Translations under genes and position numbers: made by a program | In this document: in pieces, positions 45,701 to 52,665 of the stretch | How the letters are laid out: each line of letters starts with the position of its first letter | How positions within the stretch are numbered: position 1 is the first letter of the stretch | The notes under the pieces: model-generated | Told to the model about the DNA's origin: nothing | The model's database searches: none | Seen by the model: the letters and a program-made list of their open reading frames with translations, nothing else | Assembly: GCA_930367215.1 (NCBI GenBank) | Contig: OV884057.1 | Coordinates: 247,034,830-247,098,829, forward strand | DNA length: 64,000 bases | Origin: Pollenia angustigena | Taxonomy: Eukaryota; Arthropoda; Insecta; Diptera; Polleniidae | Reading direction: 5' to 3'

Positions 45701-46868
45701 ACTAACGGTATAACTCCTCGCCGTTGGTTGTTGCTCTGCAACCCTGGCTTGTCTGATTTGATCTGCGAAAAGATTGGCAACGAATGGCCAGTGCATTTGG
45801 ATCAATTGGTAGCCTTGAAGAAGTGGGCTAAGGATCCCAACTTCCAACGCAATGTTGCCCGTGTTAAGCAAGAAAATAAATTGAAGTTGGCACAAATTTT
45901 GGAAAGGGACTATGGTGTCAAAGTCAACCCTGCCTCCATGTTCGACATTCAAGTCAAGCGTATCCACGAATACAAACGTCAATTGCTGAATTGTTTGCAC
46001 ATCATAACCTTGTACAATCGCATTAAGAAAGATCCTACCGCTCAATTTACTCCTCGCACCATTATGATCGGTGGCAAGGCCGCCCCTGGTTACTATGTTG
46101 CCAAACAAATTATTAAATTGATTTGCGCTGTTGGCAATGTAATCAACAACGATCCAATTGTAGGCGATAAGCTCAAGGTGATCTTCCTTGAAAACTATCG
46201 TGTCACCTTGGCCGAAAAGATCATGCCCGCTGCCGATTTGTCCGAACAAATCTCTACAGCTGGTACGGAGGCTTCCGGTACTGGTAACATGAAATTCATG
46301 TTGAACGGTTCCTTGACTATTGGTACTTTGGATGGTGCTAATGTTGAGATGGCCGAAGAAATGGGCAATGACAACATCTTCATTTTCGGTATGACCGTCG
46401 AAGGAGTTGAAGCTCTTAAGAAGAAGGGCTACAACGCTTACGATTACTACAACGCCAATCCTGAGATTAAGCAATGCGTTGATCAAATTTCTGGAGGTTT
46501 CTTCAGTCCCAGTAATCCCAATGAATTCAAGAACATTGCTGACATTTTGTTGAAATACGATCACTACTACTTGTTGGCCGATTACGATGCCTACATTAAG
46601 GCCCAAGATCAAGTCTCCAAAACTTACCAGGTAATTTAAGTACATAGTACATACATACACTTTTGAATTATAACTTTTCTTATACATATTTCTTAAATAT
46701 TCCTTGTTATAGAACCAAGCCAAATGGTTGGAAATGTCCATTAACAACATCGCTTCCAGTGGTAAATTCTCTTCCGATCGTACTATTGCTGAATATGCTC
46801 GTGAAATCTGGGGTGTTGAGCCAACATGGAAAAAGCTGCCTAATCCCGAGGATGGCCCAGCCAATTAA
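18499..46868 (+). CDS. GlyP: Glycogen phosphorylase, four-exon gene (exons 18499-18741, 44429-44957, 45024-46630, 46713-46868)
   Basis: Cytosolic PLP-dependent alpha-1,4-glucan phosphorylase (GT35). It splits glycogen with phosphate to glucose-1-phosphate and so feeds glycolysis and flight. The four exons join in phase to 844 codons, the length I know for Drosophila GlyP. Visible landmarks: RRKQISVRG with regulatory Ser15, the phosphorylase-kinase site; [20 protein letters not shown] in exon 2; [13 protein letters not shown] with Lys569 in the phosphate/active-site region; and the PLP signature [13 protein letters not shown] with Schiff-base Lys681. These are one higher than rabbit numbering, as expected when Met1 is counted. 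All introns have GT-AG borders. No stop or frameshift was seen, so the gene looks intact. Intron 1 is 25.7 kb and packed with transposons, while introns 2 and 3 are 66 and 82 bp. Only one splice form is visible. Confidence 0.97.
19790..19920. repeat. Dispersed repeat TTCACTGGTTGCT-AGGC, copy 1
   Basis: Shares ttcttgayaaaaacact, gaaatttattgttg and gcgcatttcactggttgctkaggc with 34660-34800 and 51775-51890. Orientation is the same in all three. Borders unknown, no coding sense. Confidence 0.6.
20598..20830. mobile_element. MITE with TTCCACAGAA...TTTTTGTCACGT arms, copy 1
   Basis: Left arm CTTCCACAGAAAAGCTCTCT then TTTTTGTCACGTCACGTCACC; the right arm is its imperfect inverse (GGTGACGTTACGTGACAAAA, then CTGTGGAAA), about 40 bp. 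A second copy in opposite orientation is at 22828-23061. About 235 bp. Confidence 0.8.
21312..21480. mobile_element. Fold-back MITE with TTA target duplication
   Basis: Arms of about 65 bp: CTCTACGTGACA.., GACCAAATGAATCTGACA.., ATGTAAAATTTTC pair with the inverse at 21415-21480. Flanked by TTA (21309-21311 and 21481-21483), fitting PIF/Harbinger insertion. 169 bp. It would form a strong hairpin in intron 1 RNA. Confidence 0.8.
22063..22330. repeat. Fly TATACCC/GGGTATA repeat fragment
   Basis: Starts tatacccttaaccacaggttgtg with an inverse AAAGGGTATATATAAG, then gtttgtcattccgtttgtaa. The same words occur inverted at 31930-32105 (ggaatgacaaacttaatatac, ggagggtatac). A common noncoding repeat type in flies, of uncertain class. 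Confidence 0.5.
22357..22470. mobile_element. 114-bp fold-back MITE (ACATTACC arms)
   Basis: ACATTACCTTACCAACACTG then TATTACC at the left pairs with GGTAATACAGTGTTGGTAAT then GT at the right; two extra bases in one arm. The central part is unpaired. No clear TSD. Confidence 0.7.
22638..22740 (+). repeat. tRNA-derived SINE of a second type
   Basis: A-box-like TAGCCGAGTTGA (22645-22656) and B-box-like ATTCGAATCCC (22689-22699) are separated by 32 bp, exactly tRNA-like. An A/T-rich tail follows (aaaaagaatttttttc). The sequence differs from the 3101 and 4071 SINEs, so it has a different tRNA parent. Confidence 0.6.
22828..23061. mobile_element. MITE with TTCCACAGAA arms, copy 2 (inverted)
   Basis: Begins GGTATTTCCACAGAAATGTC and ends with the inverse of CACTTCCACAGAAAAGCTCT. 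It aligns end to end with the reverse complement of 20598-20830, including gtttctcaaagaataatg and gcgcaactaggttttcattt, with few differences, so both copies are young. Confidence 0.8.
23245..24339 (+). other. Unassigned intronic DNA with a tRNA-like SINE head at 24053-24125
   Basis: 23450-23780 is richer in C than its surroundings but has stops in each frame and no motif. At 23808-23835 ggtagggcttgaccgactat is the end of a dispersed fly repeat. At 24059-24070 TAGCACAGTGCT resembles an A box and at 24101-24111 GGTTCGAGTTC is a good B box, 30 bp apart: a third SINE-like tRNA head, without an obvious poly(A) tail. Confidence 0.45.
24340..25583 (+). repeat. ACTAGCTTAACCCG-headed element with 401-bp tandem repeats, copy 1
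   Basis: Head ACTAGCTTAACCCGTTGCGC, about 2.5 internal units of 401 bp (gtgtagtatac at 24791 and 25192), then the tail ttcaggaaaatcggttcagt and TATATATATAGAT. Three open frames (24384-24686, 24809-25102, 25226-25453) repeat the same peptide because the DNA repeats; I do not call them genes. Superfamily not assigned. Confidence 0.75.
25584..26493. other. Intronic AT-rich DNA with a solitary hAT end
   Basis: GCATATTTCCGGTTTCCCTG at 25672-25691 is the inverted terminus of the hAT family at 11221 (CAGGGAAACCRGAAATATGC); no partner end was found. The rest is AT-rich with T runs. Confidence 0.5.
26494..27113. mobile_element. GGGTCTCCACGTAGCAAT MITE interrupted by a copy of itself
   Basis: The left end (after TTAA) cgctGGTTCTCCACGTAGC and the right end inverted CCCTGGGTCTCCACGTAGCA define an outer element in reverse orientation. 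Its two halves match the intact copy at 54751-55304. A second complete member lies inside (26667-26979). A TTAA at the left border here and at the right border of the 55304 copy suggests piggyBac-type insertion. Confidence 0.7.
26667..26979. mobile_element. Inner GGGTCTCCACG MITE nested in the outer copy
   Basis: CCCCGGGTCTCCACAAAGCA at the left and inverted CACTGGGTCTCCACGTAGCA at the right, about 313 bp. It runs opposite to the host copy. The target duplication has decayed (TAG on the left, TAAG on the right). Two stem-like words caattattgc and agcaat recur through it. Confidence 0.65.
27491..28035. mobile_element. Probable MITE with CAAAGCAAT..GAAAATCGCCAA arms
   Basis: CAAAGCAATGTGCGAAAAAT then CGCCAA at 27532 pairs with the inverse at 28000-27965 (CAAAGCAATTTTTGGAAAAT then CGCCAA); further words (aatatgg) also match. 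Outer borders are uncertain. Inside, 27710-27770 carries about four copies of an aaatcccgaattc word. Confidence 0.5.
28190..28335. repeat. AT-rich direct repeat flanking a tandem element, copy 1
   Basis: attaatttcaattaaaaaat, aagcgctta and cacttgattaaacgtttaat recur in order at 30155-30300. The two copies bracket the ACTAGCTTAACCCGG element and the 29640-29970 repeat, so the interval may have been inserted or duplicated as a block. Confidence 0.6.
28336..29636 (+). repeat. ACTAGCTTAACCCG-headed element with about 400-bp tandem repeats, copy 2
   Basis: Head ACTAGCTTAACCCGGTGCGC, three internal units (gtgtagt at 28464, 28863, 29260), then the same tail ttcaggaaaatcggttcagt. It has one more unit than copy 1 at 24340. 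Many unit differences show age. No coding capacity. Confidence 0.75.
29640..29985. repeat. Tandem pair of about 177 bp with a 17-G run
   Basis: The block aatcaaatcttgtaacgtta then gccttwtac..caatgcaaatggmtgaaac occurs at about 29668 and 29845. Unit 1 ends in a run of 17 G (29788-29804); unit 2 has a shorter G run at the same place (29965). The G run has probably expanded by slippage. Confidence 0.75.
30146..30300. repeat. AT-rich direct repeat, copy 2
   Basis: Matches 28190-28335 (gatttcaattaaaaaattt, caattaagcgctta, cacttgattaaacgtttaat). See copy 1 for context. Confidence 0.6.
30738..30866. mobile_element. 129-bp MITE, TSD TTAT
   Basis: TGGCCCTTATTCATA at the left and inverted TGGCCCATATTCATA at the right; subterminal AAAGTCGACTTTA palindromes in each arm. 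TTAT at 30734-30737 and 30867-30870. Could be read as a TTA duplication plus one base. Confidence 0.75.
31740..32105 (-). repeat. Fly GACGGACATGGCTTAATCGACT / GGAGGGTATAC repeat
   Basis: A run of 20 or more A near 31922 precedes agacagacggacatggctta, then tatatatactttatggggtc and ggaatgacaaacttaatata, ending ggtggagggtatac. The class is uncertain; this wording is widespread in fly genomes. Noncoding. Confidence 0.5.
32337..32478. mobile_element. 142-bp palindromic MITE with TAA target duplication
   Basis: GTGCCGGTTCACACACGTAA.., TCAAGTCTTGAGTTTTTAGG and AGAGA pair with the inverse on the other arm almost over the whole length, leaving a small loop near 32405. Flanked by TAA (32334-32336, 32479-32481): a PIF/Harbinger-type MITE. 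Confidence 0.85.
33340..33860. repeat. Decayed member of a dispersed fly repeat
   Basis: tatatgaccatataaacattgtacgc and ccaagtatacattcttacttg correspond loosely to the head and tail of the element split at 38478-39600. The 65-residue frame at 33358-33555 lies in this repeat and is not a gene. Confidence 0.4.
34340..34372 (-). repeat. Head of a CTAGATGACCCGTGC-type element, minus strand
   Basis: AACTAGATGACCCGTGCAAA reads on the minus strand from 34371, like the ACTAGCTGRCCCG heads at 61866 and 62750. The body would extend toward lower coordinates but is not recognisable. Confidence 0.4.
34373..35365. other. AT-rich intronic DNA with repeat copy at 34660-34800
   Basis: 34660-34800 (cccaatttgtc, ctatgcgcatttcactggtt, gcttaggccagcacatcagg) belongs to the family at 19790 and 51775. 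Nothing else recognised. Confidence 0.45.
35366..35617. mobile_element. 252-bp MITE with GAGGGAGTTTACACGG ends
   Basis: GAGGGAGTTTACACGGTTCC and inverted GAGGGAGTTTACACGGTGTC, then AGACATGTCTG palindromes at both sides. TAT flanks at 35363-35365 and 35618-35620 look like a 3-bp TSD. ACATGTCT recurs inside. Confidence 0.85.
35618..37031. other. AT-rich intronic DNA, nothing named
   Basis: tttcactagcccaaagggcg (near 35950) echoes the word near 14970. No coding motif; runs of A at 36528-36544. Confidence 0.4.
38326..38440 (+). pseudogene. hAT transposase dimerisation-domain scrap
   Basis: One frame reads [20 protein letters not shown] then QVNIIKSEK and a stop. This is the conserved hAT C-terminal motif (LPxSNAxxERxFSxxNxxKSxxR). 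The rest of the protein is missing. It is probably the remains of the transposase of the surrounding hAT element. Confidence 0.6.
38654..39495. mobile_element. Harbinger-like non-autonomous element, TSD CAG
   Basis: GAGGCTTATTCTGAATTGC at both ends (about 48 bp of TIR with a few differences, rich in GCGATGCGAAA words). It splits gtaCAGgtcgca of the host repeat, leaving CAG at 38651-38653 and 39496-39498; undisturbed repeat copies read ..caggtcgcaa. It contains a relic of a Myb/SANT-like protein. Confidence 0.85.
38943..39196 (+). pseudogene. Relic of a Myb/SANT-like DNA-binding ORF
   Basis: Frame 38943-39020 reads [17 protein letters not shown]; after a frameshift near 39000 the frame 39005-39196 reads [20 protein letters not shown] then [19 protein letters not shown]. 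The pattern (FExMxEFl.., W..L...LN..GpP.r....WkK) is the trihelix/Myb-like accessory protein typical of PIF/Harbinger elements. It is short, frameshifted and lacks a start. I infer it is a remnant from the autonomous parent. Confidence 0.6.
40584..40782. mobile_element. 199-bp hAT-like MITE (CAGGGRTGKGCTGGAAAT ends)
   Basis: CAGGGGTGTGCTGGAAATCG and inverted CAGGGATGGGCTGGAAATTG; the match runs about 35 bp (to GTAAAACGCA). A possible target duplication is imperfect (GATATACA / GATACATA if the ends are taken two bases further in). Confidence 0.65.
40952..41248. mobile_element. 297-bp PIF/Harbinger-like MITE, TSD TTA
   Basis: GGGCTAAAAAATCA at the left and inverted TGGCTAAAAAATCA at the right; TTA at 40949-40951 and 41249-41251. 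AGTTTAAAC and GTTTAAAC words recur throughout. Confidence 0.75.
41529..42107. mobile_element. hAT MITE (CAGGGCTGYCAG ends), TSD TGTGATAG, copy 1
   Basis: CAGGGCTGCCAGGTAC at the left and inverted CAGGGCTGTCAGACTT at the right; perfect TSD TGTGATAG at 41521-41528 and 42108-42115. ATCCCCAAAAATCCCC words crowd both ends. About 90 percent identical by eye to 51202-51771. It sits inside a hAT transposase relic. Confidence 0.92.
42207..42793. mobile_element. pogo/Tc1-like MITE, TA duplication
   Basis: CAGTACTTTTCGCTTATAGT and inverted CAGTACTTTTCGTTTATAGT (TIR about 24 bp), flanked by TA at 42205-42206 and 42794-42795. CAGTA ends with TA target are typical of pogo/Tigger-type elements. The internal word gtgactataa recurs. 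Coding phase of the interrupted hAT relic confirms the borders. Confidence 0.85.
43282..43370. repeat. Hairpin with 20-bp AAAAAAAGAAATGATCCACG arms
   Basis: AAAAAAAGAAATGATCCACG at 43282-43301 pairs with CGTGGATCATTTCTTTTTTT at 43349-43369; the loop is about 47 bp (cttttgggcggcata...). The arms are nearly perfect, so either recent or maintained. No TSD identified. Confidence 0.8.
44100..44225 (+). repeat. Copy of the 14985-15065 repeat (inverted relative to it)
   Basis: ataaacaatgatcatcaggc, ttcttgcgcagacct and caatgggcyttgc match the reverse complement of 14990-15050. Both places show a short open frame with [18 protein letters not shown]; shared DNA, not protein selection, is the simpler explanation. 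Confidence 0.65.
44429..44957 (+). CDS. GlyP: GlyP exon 2
   Basis: Encodes residues 82-257 plus the first base of codon 258, starting [13 protein letters not shown]. The acceptor is the ag at 44427-44428 after a T-rich tract. The exon contains [20 protein letters not shown] and ends ..DFNLKF. The donor GTAAGT begins at 44958 and splits the Phe codon (T|TC). Reading past the donor gives non-homologous residues and a stop, which supports the boundary. Confidence 0.95.
45024..46630 (+). CDS. GlyP: GlyP exon 3 (catalytic C-terminal domain)
   Basis: Completes codon 258 and encodes residues 259-793, starting [20 protein letters not shown]. The acceptor is ttttaag at 45017-45023. It carries [30 protein letters not shown] (Lys569) and [13 protein letters not shown] (Lys681 holds PLP). 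The donor gtaatt follows at 46631 in phase 0. This is about two thirds of the protein, including most of the PLP site and the phosphate site. Long open frames on the opposite strand here are shadows of the codon bias. Confidence 0.96.
46713..46868 (+). CDS. GlyP: GlyP exon 4 (C-terminus and stop)
   Basis: Encodes the last 51 residues, starting [20 protein letters not shown] and ending EDGPAN, then TAA at 46866-46868. The acceptor is ttgttatag at 46704-46712 after an 82-bp intron. The region matches the conserved [20 protein letters not shown] tail of insect and vertebrate phosphorylases. The last residues are lineage-variable. Confidence 0.95.
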   Translation, partial: NQAKWLEMSINNIASSGKFSSDRTIAEYAREIWGVEPTWKKLPNPEDGPAN

Positions 46869-47382
46869 GCAGCTCACAGTCCAGACCGTGTTTTTCTTGA
46901 TAAAACAATTTTTTTAATATAAACATTTACTTTTAAGTTATTTTTTGTTTGTTTTCATAATATAAAAAATAAAAAGCAAATTCGAAATCTCTCTCTATAT
47001 TTATAAGAGAAATACTACGTTACAAAAAAAAAAAATACGCACTTTAAATAAACCATTTAATACAAAACGTCTTTGAAGACTTAAGTGGAATTTTTCATTA
47101 CTAATAAAAATTATACACCTGTACCTTATTAAACCACCTCGGGAAAAATTAATAAAATTTTAAAACGTTTCGTTTGAATATATGAATTAACATAAATTAA
47201 TTACACTGAAAAATAAAATTAAGAAAATTTTTGGTAAAATGTTGTTGTAATTGAAATAGTTTAAAAATAAAAACATTATTAAACAAAAACTATTGCAACC
47301 AGTCTTTTATTTAACAAATTTAAAATTATAAATTTAAAGGAAGTAAAAAAAAACAGTGAAAAGACAAGAAGATAGAAATAAA
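46868..47382 (+). terminator. GlyP 3' UTR with candidate poly(A) signals
   Basis: After the stop, AATAAA hexamers occur at 46968-46973, 47047-47052 and 47377-47382 in AT-rich DNA. The first, 100 bp after the stop, is the simplest signal; the others would make longer UTRs. Choice among them needs RNA data. Confidence 0.55.
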
Positions 47383-48052
47383 ACATCTTTTAAAGTTTTC
47401 GTTTTTCTTGCAAATATTTTTCCAAAAAAAAACAAAAATATGTACACATTTTGCACAATACTGCACCTTTTGAACAAAAATTCACTTTTTACATAAAAGA
47501 TATGCACTTTTTATCTAAAAAAATTAACGTTTTAAACAAAATGTGACCTTCTTACAAAAAAACTAAAATGTTTTAGAAATTGGACTCTTTAACAAACACT
47601 AGAGTTGCCAAATATTCGTAAAACAAAACAAGCAATTTGTACGTACTAATTGTTCTTCAGAACTTAAACGTATAATACATGCAAGGTATATTAATACATA
47701 AAATGTAAGATTTAAATAGAAATCAGTTTAATAGAACAAAAAAAATTATTAGTTTTTATACCCAAAACACAATAGTGGAGAGGGCATTGGGCGTTTGTTC
47801 TGATGTGTGTTACTAAAAATATTGGTCCTAGACCCTCCTCTTAGTATGCCGTGTAACGCCATTGATTTCCAACAACAAAACTATTTGGTTCAGATCAATG
47901 AGTTACTATTTTCCTACCTAATTTGAATACTTGTTTGGGTCTAGATGGTCAACCCATTTTATCCCACCCCTTTGGTATTTAAATACCACCGTGATTATAT
48001 TTAACCAAAATTGAGAAATATAATCCCAAAAATGTCCCAATTTTATTCCATC
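46960..48052. other. GlyP downstream flank, no gene
   Basis: AT-rich. 47755-47900 carries the head of the dispersed repeat described at 38478 (cccaaaacacaatagtggagagg, gggcgtttgttctgatgtg). Nothing else recognised. Confidence 0.5.
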
Positions 48053-48060
48053 TTCACAAC

Positions 48061-50653
48061 CAGTGCTGCCAACTTTTTTTTTGGGAAATCGTCAATTTAA
48101 AAAAAAAATCGTCAAAATCGTCAAGTTTAGAAAAAAAAGTCGTCAAGAAATCGTCATGACAAAAATACGTTAAAAAAAGACAAAAAAAAAAAAATTATTA
48201 ACTTCATTAATTTATTTATTTGTTTGTACATATTTACAAGTGACAATAAAGTTATTATTTTAAAAAAACAATAAGTAATTCAATTTTGGTATTATATTAC
48301 TTTATTCTGGTACATTTCCGTGTGAAATTTTTTTAATAAGTCATTTTTAATTGCTATATTAAAACACTGAGAATTATTTAATTTAAGATAATCTTTAGAA
48401 AATAATATTCCTTGTAATGTTGAAGAATCCAAAGCATTTCTGGTTTTTGTTTTATTTAAATTTACAATATTAAAAATCCGTTCAACGTTGGACGACGAAT
48501 GTGGAAGTGCCATTAAACTCGAAACAAATTGTGTTAAAATTGGGAAGGCCCTTGCATTATTAGCTCGCTTTAAATTAGAAACATTTTTCCAAAACGCCAA
48601 TGTTTCGAGTTCGCTGAATTTCATATTACGTAATTCTCGAACTTCATTATCGAGTTCTTGATATTCTTTTCCATTTAATAAATTTGGAAAAAGTTTGGCC
48701 AATTGTAAAATTGAATCATTTTTTTTGTTTAAAGCTACAGTTGGTTCAATGGCGTTCAATCCTTCTAAAAGTTTATCGCTAAAATCGAAACGTTTTAAAA
48801 TTTGTTAAACCAATTCAATATAAAATTGTACGCAGCATTCAACAAATACATATATTATATTGACTATATTCAATATTTAAACTAGATTGGTTCTCCTTCA
48901 CGTCAATTCCAAGATACACTTCATCTTTGCTTAAAACTTTGGATTTCAAAATTATCCACATACTCTTCTTTCACAAAATTTGTTAATACTGTTTTTAACA
49001 ATCTGGACAACTCACTGTATACATTTTGGATTTGTACACTTTCACTTTGAAAAAGTTGGTTGACGTTGTTTATAAGACGAAGAATATACTTTAAAAAATA
49101 AAAATATAACTGGTGGATACCGTTCAAATTATTGAGTATGTCTTTGGCTGTGTCTATAAGGTCAATATTGACCGCGAATCCAAAATAAATTTTTAGTGGC
49201 TCGAAAAGTTCCAGTAAACGGTTAACAACTGATTCCAGCGAAAGCCACCTGGTCTGTGAAGGATGAAGAAGTTTTTTCGGCTTGAATTCCAATAAAGATT
49301 GAATCTGTTGAAATTGATTATTTCTCTTCGGGCTATTTGAAATGTAATTATATATATTTCGAGTCAAAGTTTCCACTGATGATGGCAGCTTCAAACAAGC
49401 ATATGATGAACAAAGTGCTAAGGAATGGCAAACGCATTTTAAAATAAACAAATTTGGAATTTCTTTTTTAAAATGGCTTGCAACGGAATTGTATTTTTCA
49501 GTCATATTTGGAGCCCCATCTGCAGCAAAGCCTATCATTTGTTTTTGGTAGTCAATCTTGTTGTCCAAAAAATATTTTTTTATTGCTGTAAATAAAGATA
49601 CTGCATCACATTTATCAACTTCAATCAAACCAAAGAAAAAATCATATATTTTAAAATCCAGGCAAACTCTTGACACCAAACACTAGTTTTTTGTTACTGA
49701 TATCAGTAGATTCATCTATACATAACGAAAAAGCATTGGTATTCATGATTTCACATATGGTTTCGAGCTGGGTTTTACCGACAGCAATTTTTACTATGGC
49801 CGTAGATTTTGTTCTTCCAATTGATATGTTTTTTGCATAATCGGAATCTGTAAAACAGTTTTTTACCAGCTTCGACAAATGATCCATGGTAGCAAATGCA
49901 ACGTTATGTTCAATCAGAAATAAAGATAGTTTTATTTCTATTTCTTTTGAAGGATCCGTTTTGAAAAATGATGATATTGTTGGCTGGTTTTCCAAAATAA
50001 AATTTGCGGCCTCCGAATGCTTTTGAGTTTCCATATGTCGATTTATATCTGACCATCCAGATGATATTTTTAACATGGAATTACAAACCTTGCAATATAG
50101 GCTCGAATCTTTTTTAACTGCCCATGAGTTTACTTTTGGGTCTTCGAGCCACTCATCTTTTATTTTGCGCTTCTTTTTTTCTTGAAATACGGGCTCTTCT
50201 TCAATTTCGATTGTTGGTTCTATAAATATATTAATTTAATATACTAATTAACATTAAATGAACAAAAACTTACCACTTCTAATAACAAACTTATCCATTT
50301 TTCAATTAGAATTGAATTTTTTTATTTTCTTTCTGGAGAACTTGTAATTTTTCCTGTGTTTTTTTTAGCTTTTTCCTTTTAACTGACAAAATTTTACAGG
50401 TTCCTATGTTATGAAAACAAATAAATGTATACTTTTCTCTTTCCTTTCCACACTTAAAAATAGCATACAAAAAATTAGCTATCTTGCTTACAAAATTTGA
50501 ATTTCTTTGAAAAAAAAGGTTACCATACTTTTTGTATTTAAAAATCGTCATTTTTGTTCCCGGGGGAAATGAAAAATCGTCAATCGTCATTTTACCAAAT
50601 TTGACTTCAAAAATCGTCAAAATGACGATAAATCGTCAAAGTTGGCAGCGCTG
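48061..50653 (-). mobile_element. Nearly complete hAT transposon, TSD TTCACAAC
   Basis: CAGTGCTGCCAACTTT and inverted CAGCGCTGCCAACTTT ends; exact 8-bp TSD TTCACAAC at 48053-48060 and 50654-50661. 2,593 bp holding one minus-strand transposase gene. ATCGTCA/AAATCGTCA words occur about five times at the left and at least six times at the right, the arrangement expected for subterminal transposase sites. Few lesions, so a fairly recent insertion. Confidence 0.93.
48292..50298 (-). pseudogene. hAT transposase gene with a small intron, few breaks
   Basis: Exon 1 is 50298-50274 (MDKFVIRS plus one base), donor GTAAGT, intron of 54 bp, acceptor at 50220, exon 2 from 50219. It then reads EPTIEIEEEPVFQEKKKRK, a zinc-finger-like LYCKVCNSMLKISSGWSDIN..H, CIDESTDISNKKLV, the catalytic-core motifs GFAADGAPNMTEKYN and CVCHSLALCSSYA, HPSQTRWLSL, and at 48292-48759 the dimerisation motif LPHSSSNVERIFNIVNLNKT. 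Frameshifts near 49670 and 48930 and a stop near 48806 separate the three open stretches (50076-49651, 49679-48921, 48759-48292). Otherwise it is full length. Nuclear DNA-cutting enzyme in life; this copy should be inactive. Confidence 0.85.
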
Positions 50654-50661
50654 TTCACAAC

Positions 50662-51193
50662 CCAATTTTAATAATTTAATATGCCATATTTCTTATGTAC
50701 ATTTTCAAATAAAAGTTATTTCATTTATTAGCATTTTAATAACAAAAATATTTAGAATCTACAAACAATATTTCAGACTTTTGTCCATGCAATCTTAATA
50801 ATAAGTATAAAACTATTTTGAATTATCTAAAAATTATTTAATGTTTTAATTTTTCCAACACCAGGACAAATACAATTGCACAATTAAACACAAAACAAAA
50901 GTTAAATAAAAAGAACTTACAAACTGGGATCCCACGATGATATGTACATATCAGCGTTTCACACACATTCTTAACAATTTAAAAATACTATTATATGGGT
51001 AGATAGACAAGGAAAAAAAAGTCAAAAACACAAAATAATTCTTTTTAAAATATTAAGGACAAAAAAAAACATTAATAAATAATTTAAGTAATTAGTAACA
51101 CACAAGTTATTTAAGAAACACAGTTAATTATTACAAGCAAAACAAAATTTAATCAACAATTTAGGACAATTTCAAAAGATTTTGTTATTCGTG
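50662..51193. other. AT-rich DNA, nothing recognised
   Basis: No motif, no long open frame beyond repeat-like translations. Confidence 0.5.
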
Positions 51194-51201
51194 CTTAATA
51201 C

Positions 51202-51771
51202 CAGGGCTGCCAGGTACGTTTTTTCCTTGTCCCCAAAAAATTAAAAAAATATCCCCAAAAATCCCCAAATTAACAAAAAAAAACCTTAATAAGTAAATAT
51301 TTTTCTGTTTGTTATTTTTTCTGACCAAATTAAAAAATTTTTTTTAAAACAAGTAAAAATAGTAAGAAAAATTTTAATTAGAAATCCCCAAAAATCCCCA
51401 AATAAAAATTTCTTGTAAAAAAATCATTTTATTTTGTTTGTACCCTGAAGGAAAAATAACATTAATTTATAAAGTACCTTTAACACTACCTTTTAACTAA
51501 AATGGTAATCTTAATAAGGACCTTTTACACCGTATAAGTTGTTGATAAGAGTAAGGTAAAAGTTTTGCTACTTTTTTTCATATTTTTAATACGAGACAAA
51601 GAAAAATAAGCATAAATAATAAAAGGGAAAATATATTTAAAGAGTGTAAAATCGCCAAAAAATCCCCGAATTTTTTTTTTTAAATCACCAATCCCCAAAT
51701 GACTTTCTTTGTCCTTTTTGCTCGCATAAAATCCCAACTTTAGGGATAAATCCCCAATTCTGACAGCCCTG
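51202..51771. mobile_element. hAT MITE (CAGGGCTGYCAG ends), copy 2
   Basis: Same ends and interior as 41529-42107. Flanks CTTAATAC (51194-51201) and CCTAATTC (51772-51779) agree at 6 of 8 positions, a decayed TSD. TCCCCAAAAATCCCC words at both ends. Confidence 0.88.
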
Positions 51772-51900
51772 CCTAATTCCCAGTTTTTATTCTTGACAAA
51801 AAACACTTGAAATTTATTGTTGAAGGGATAAGCTATTCCTATGCGCACTGGTTGCTTAGGCCAGATCATCAGGAAACTTCATCCATAAAGATTTTAGAAA
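51772..51900. repeat. Dispersed repeat TTCACTGGTTGCT-AGGC, copy 3
   Basis: attcttgacaaaaaacactt, gaaatttattgttgaaggga and gcgcactggttgcttaggcc match 19790 and 34660 copies. Confidence 0.6.
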
Positions 51901-52665
51901 AACTAAAGATATTAAACCAAATAAAACTGTTATTTAAAGATTTTGACGCTGTTTAAAAAATAGAAAATGGCTTGGAAAATATTAGGAATTGTGTATGGAA
52001 AAATAAACAACGAACATATATTTTTTGGATGGAAGCCAACGATTTTAATTGTCCAATCTTGTATTAAGAATTTCAAGTTTTCCATACTCTAACGCGGGCG
52101 TTGAAAGAACATTTAGTTCGATGAACTACAGTAAATCCAAAATCGGAAACCGATTATCCTTAAACTCTGTTAATTCAATTCTTCTCGTTATATGTGGACT
52201 GCGTCGACATAATTCATGCTGTAATGATTACACTCAACCATCTAATGTCTGTAGAGATCTTTCTTCCGATGAACCATAGAAAAAATCAAAATAAATATTA
52301 CTTTAAAACTGTTTTATGGCCCAATTCAAACTCAGCTGATGATGATCCAAATGATTTGGATGATATTATTTTTTTGAAGATAATAACATTTTATTATGTT
52401 AATATATATTTATTATGTTAGTATATATATATATATATATATTTAATTTTAAACGAAAATGGTCCCACATCAACGCCGGCGCCTTTTTTTCAATATTGGA
52501 GGTAATATAATATTCGGCACAGCCGAATGCAACTTATTTTGTGTTTAATTAAATTGTAAAAATGGCTTAATGGCTTTTTTAAGCTTTTTTTGCTCGAAAT
52601 AGTGCTTTTTGGTGCTTTTTTTAAATTATAAAGTTTTTTGTGCTCTCAAAAAGTTGGCATCACTG
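51900..52665 (+). mobile_element. Left-truncated hAT relic
   Basis: The right end AGTTGGCATCACTG (52652-52665, inverted CAGTGATGCCAACTTTTTGA) and agtgctttttggtgcttttt subterminal words are hAT-like. Upstream is a transposase C-terminus (52049-52279). A fragment of another fly repeat (attcggcacagccgaatgca, 52511-52530) and a TA microsatellite (52422-52442) have been added. The left end was not found. Confidence 0.6.
52049..52279 (+). pseudogene. hAT transposase C-terminal (dimerisation) fragment
   Basis: Reads SSFPYSNAGVERTFSSMNYS then KSKIGNRLSLNSVNSILLV and CGLRRHN, a good match to the hAT C-terminal consensus (LPxSNAxVERxFSxMNxxKTxxRNxL). No upstream catalytic core survives. Not the same family as 48292-50298, by sequence. 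Confidence 0.75.

Noticed and set aside
45641..46864. Long minus-strand open frame opposite GlyP exons 3-4
   Set aside because: It is the antisense shadow of a codon-biased real exon, crosses an intron boundary and has no recognisable motif.
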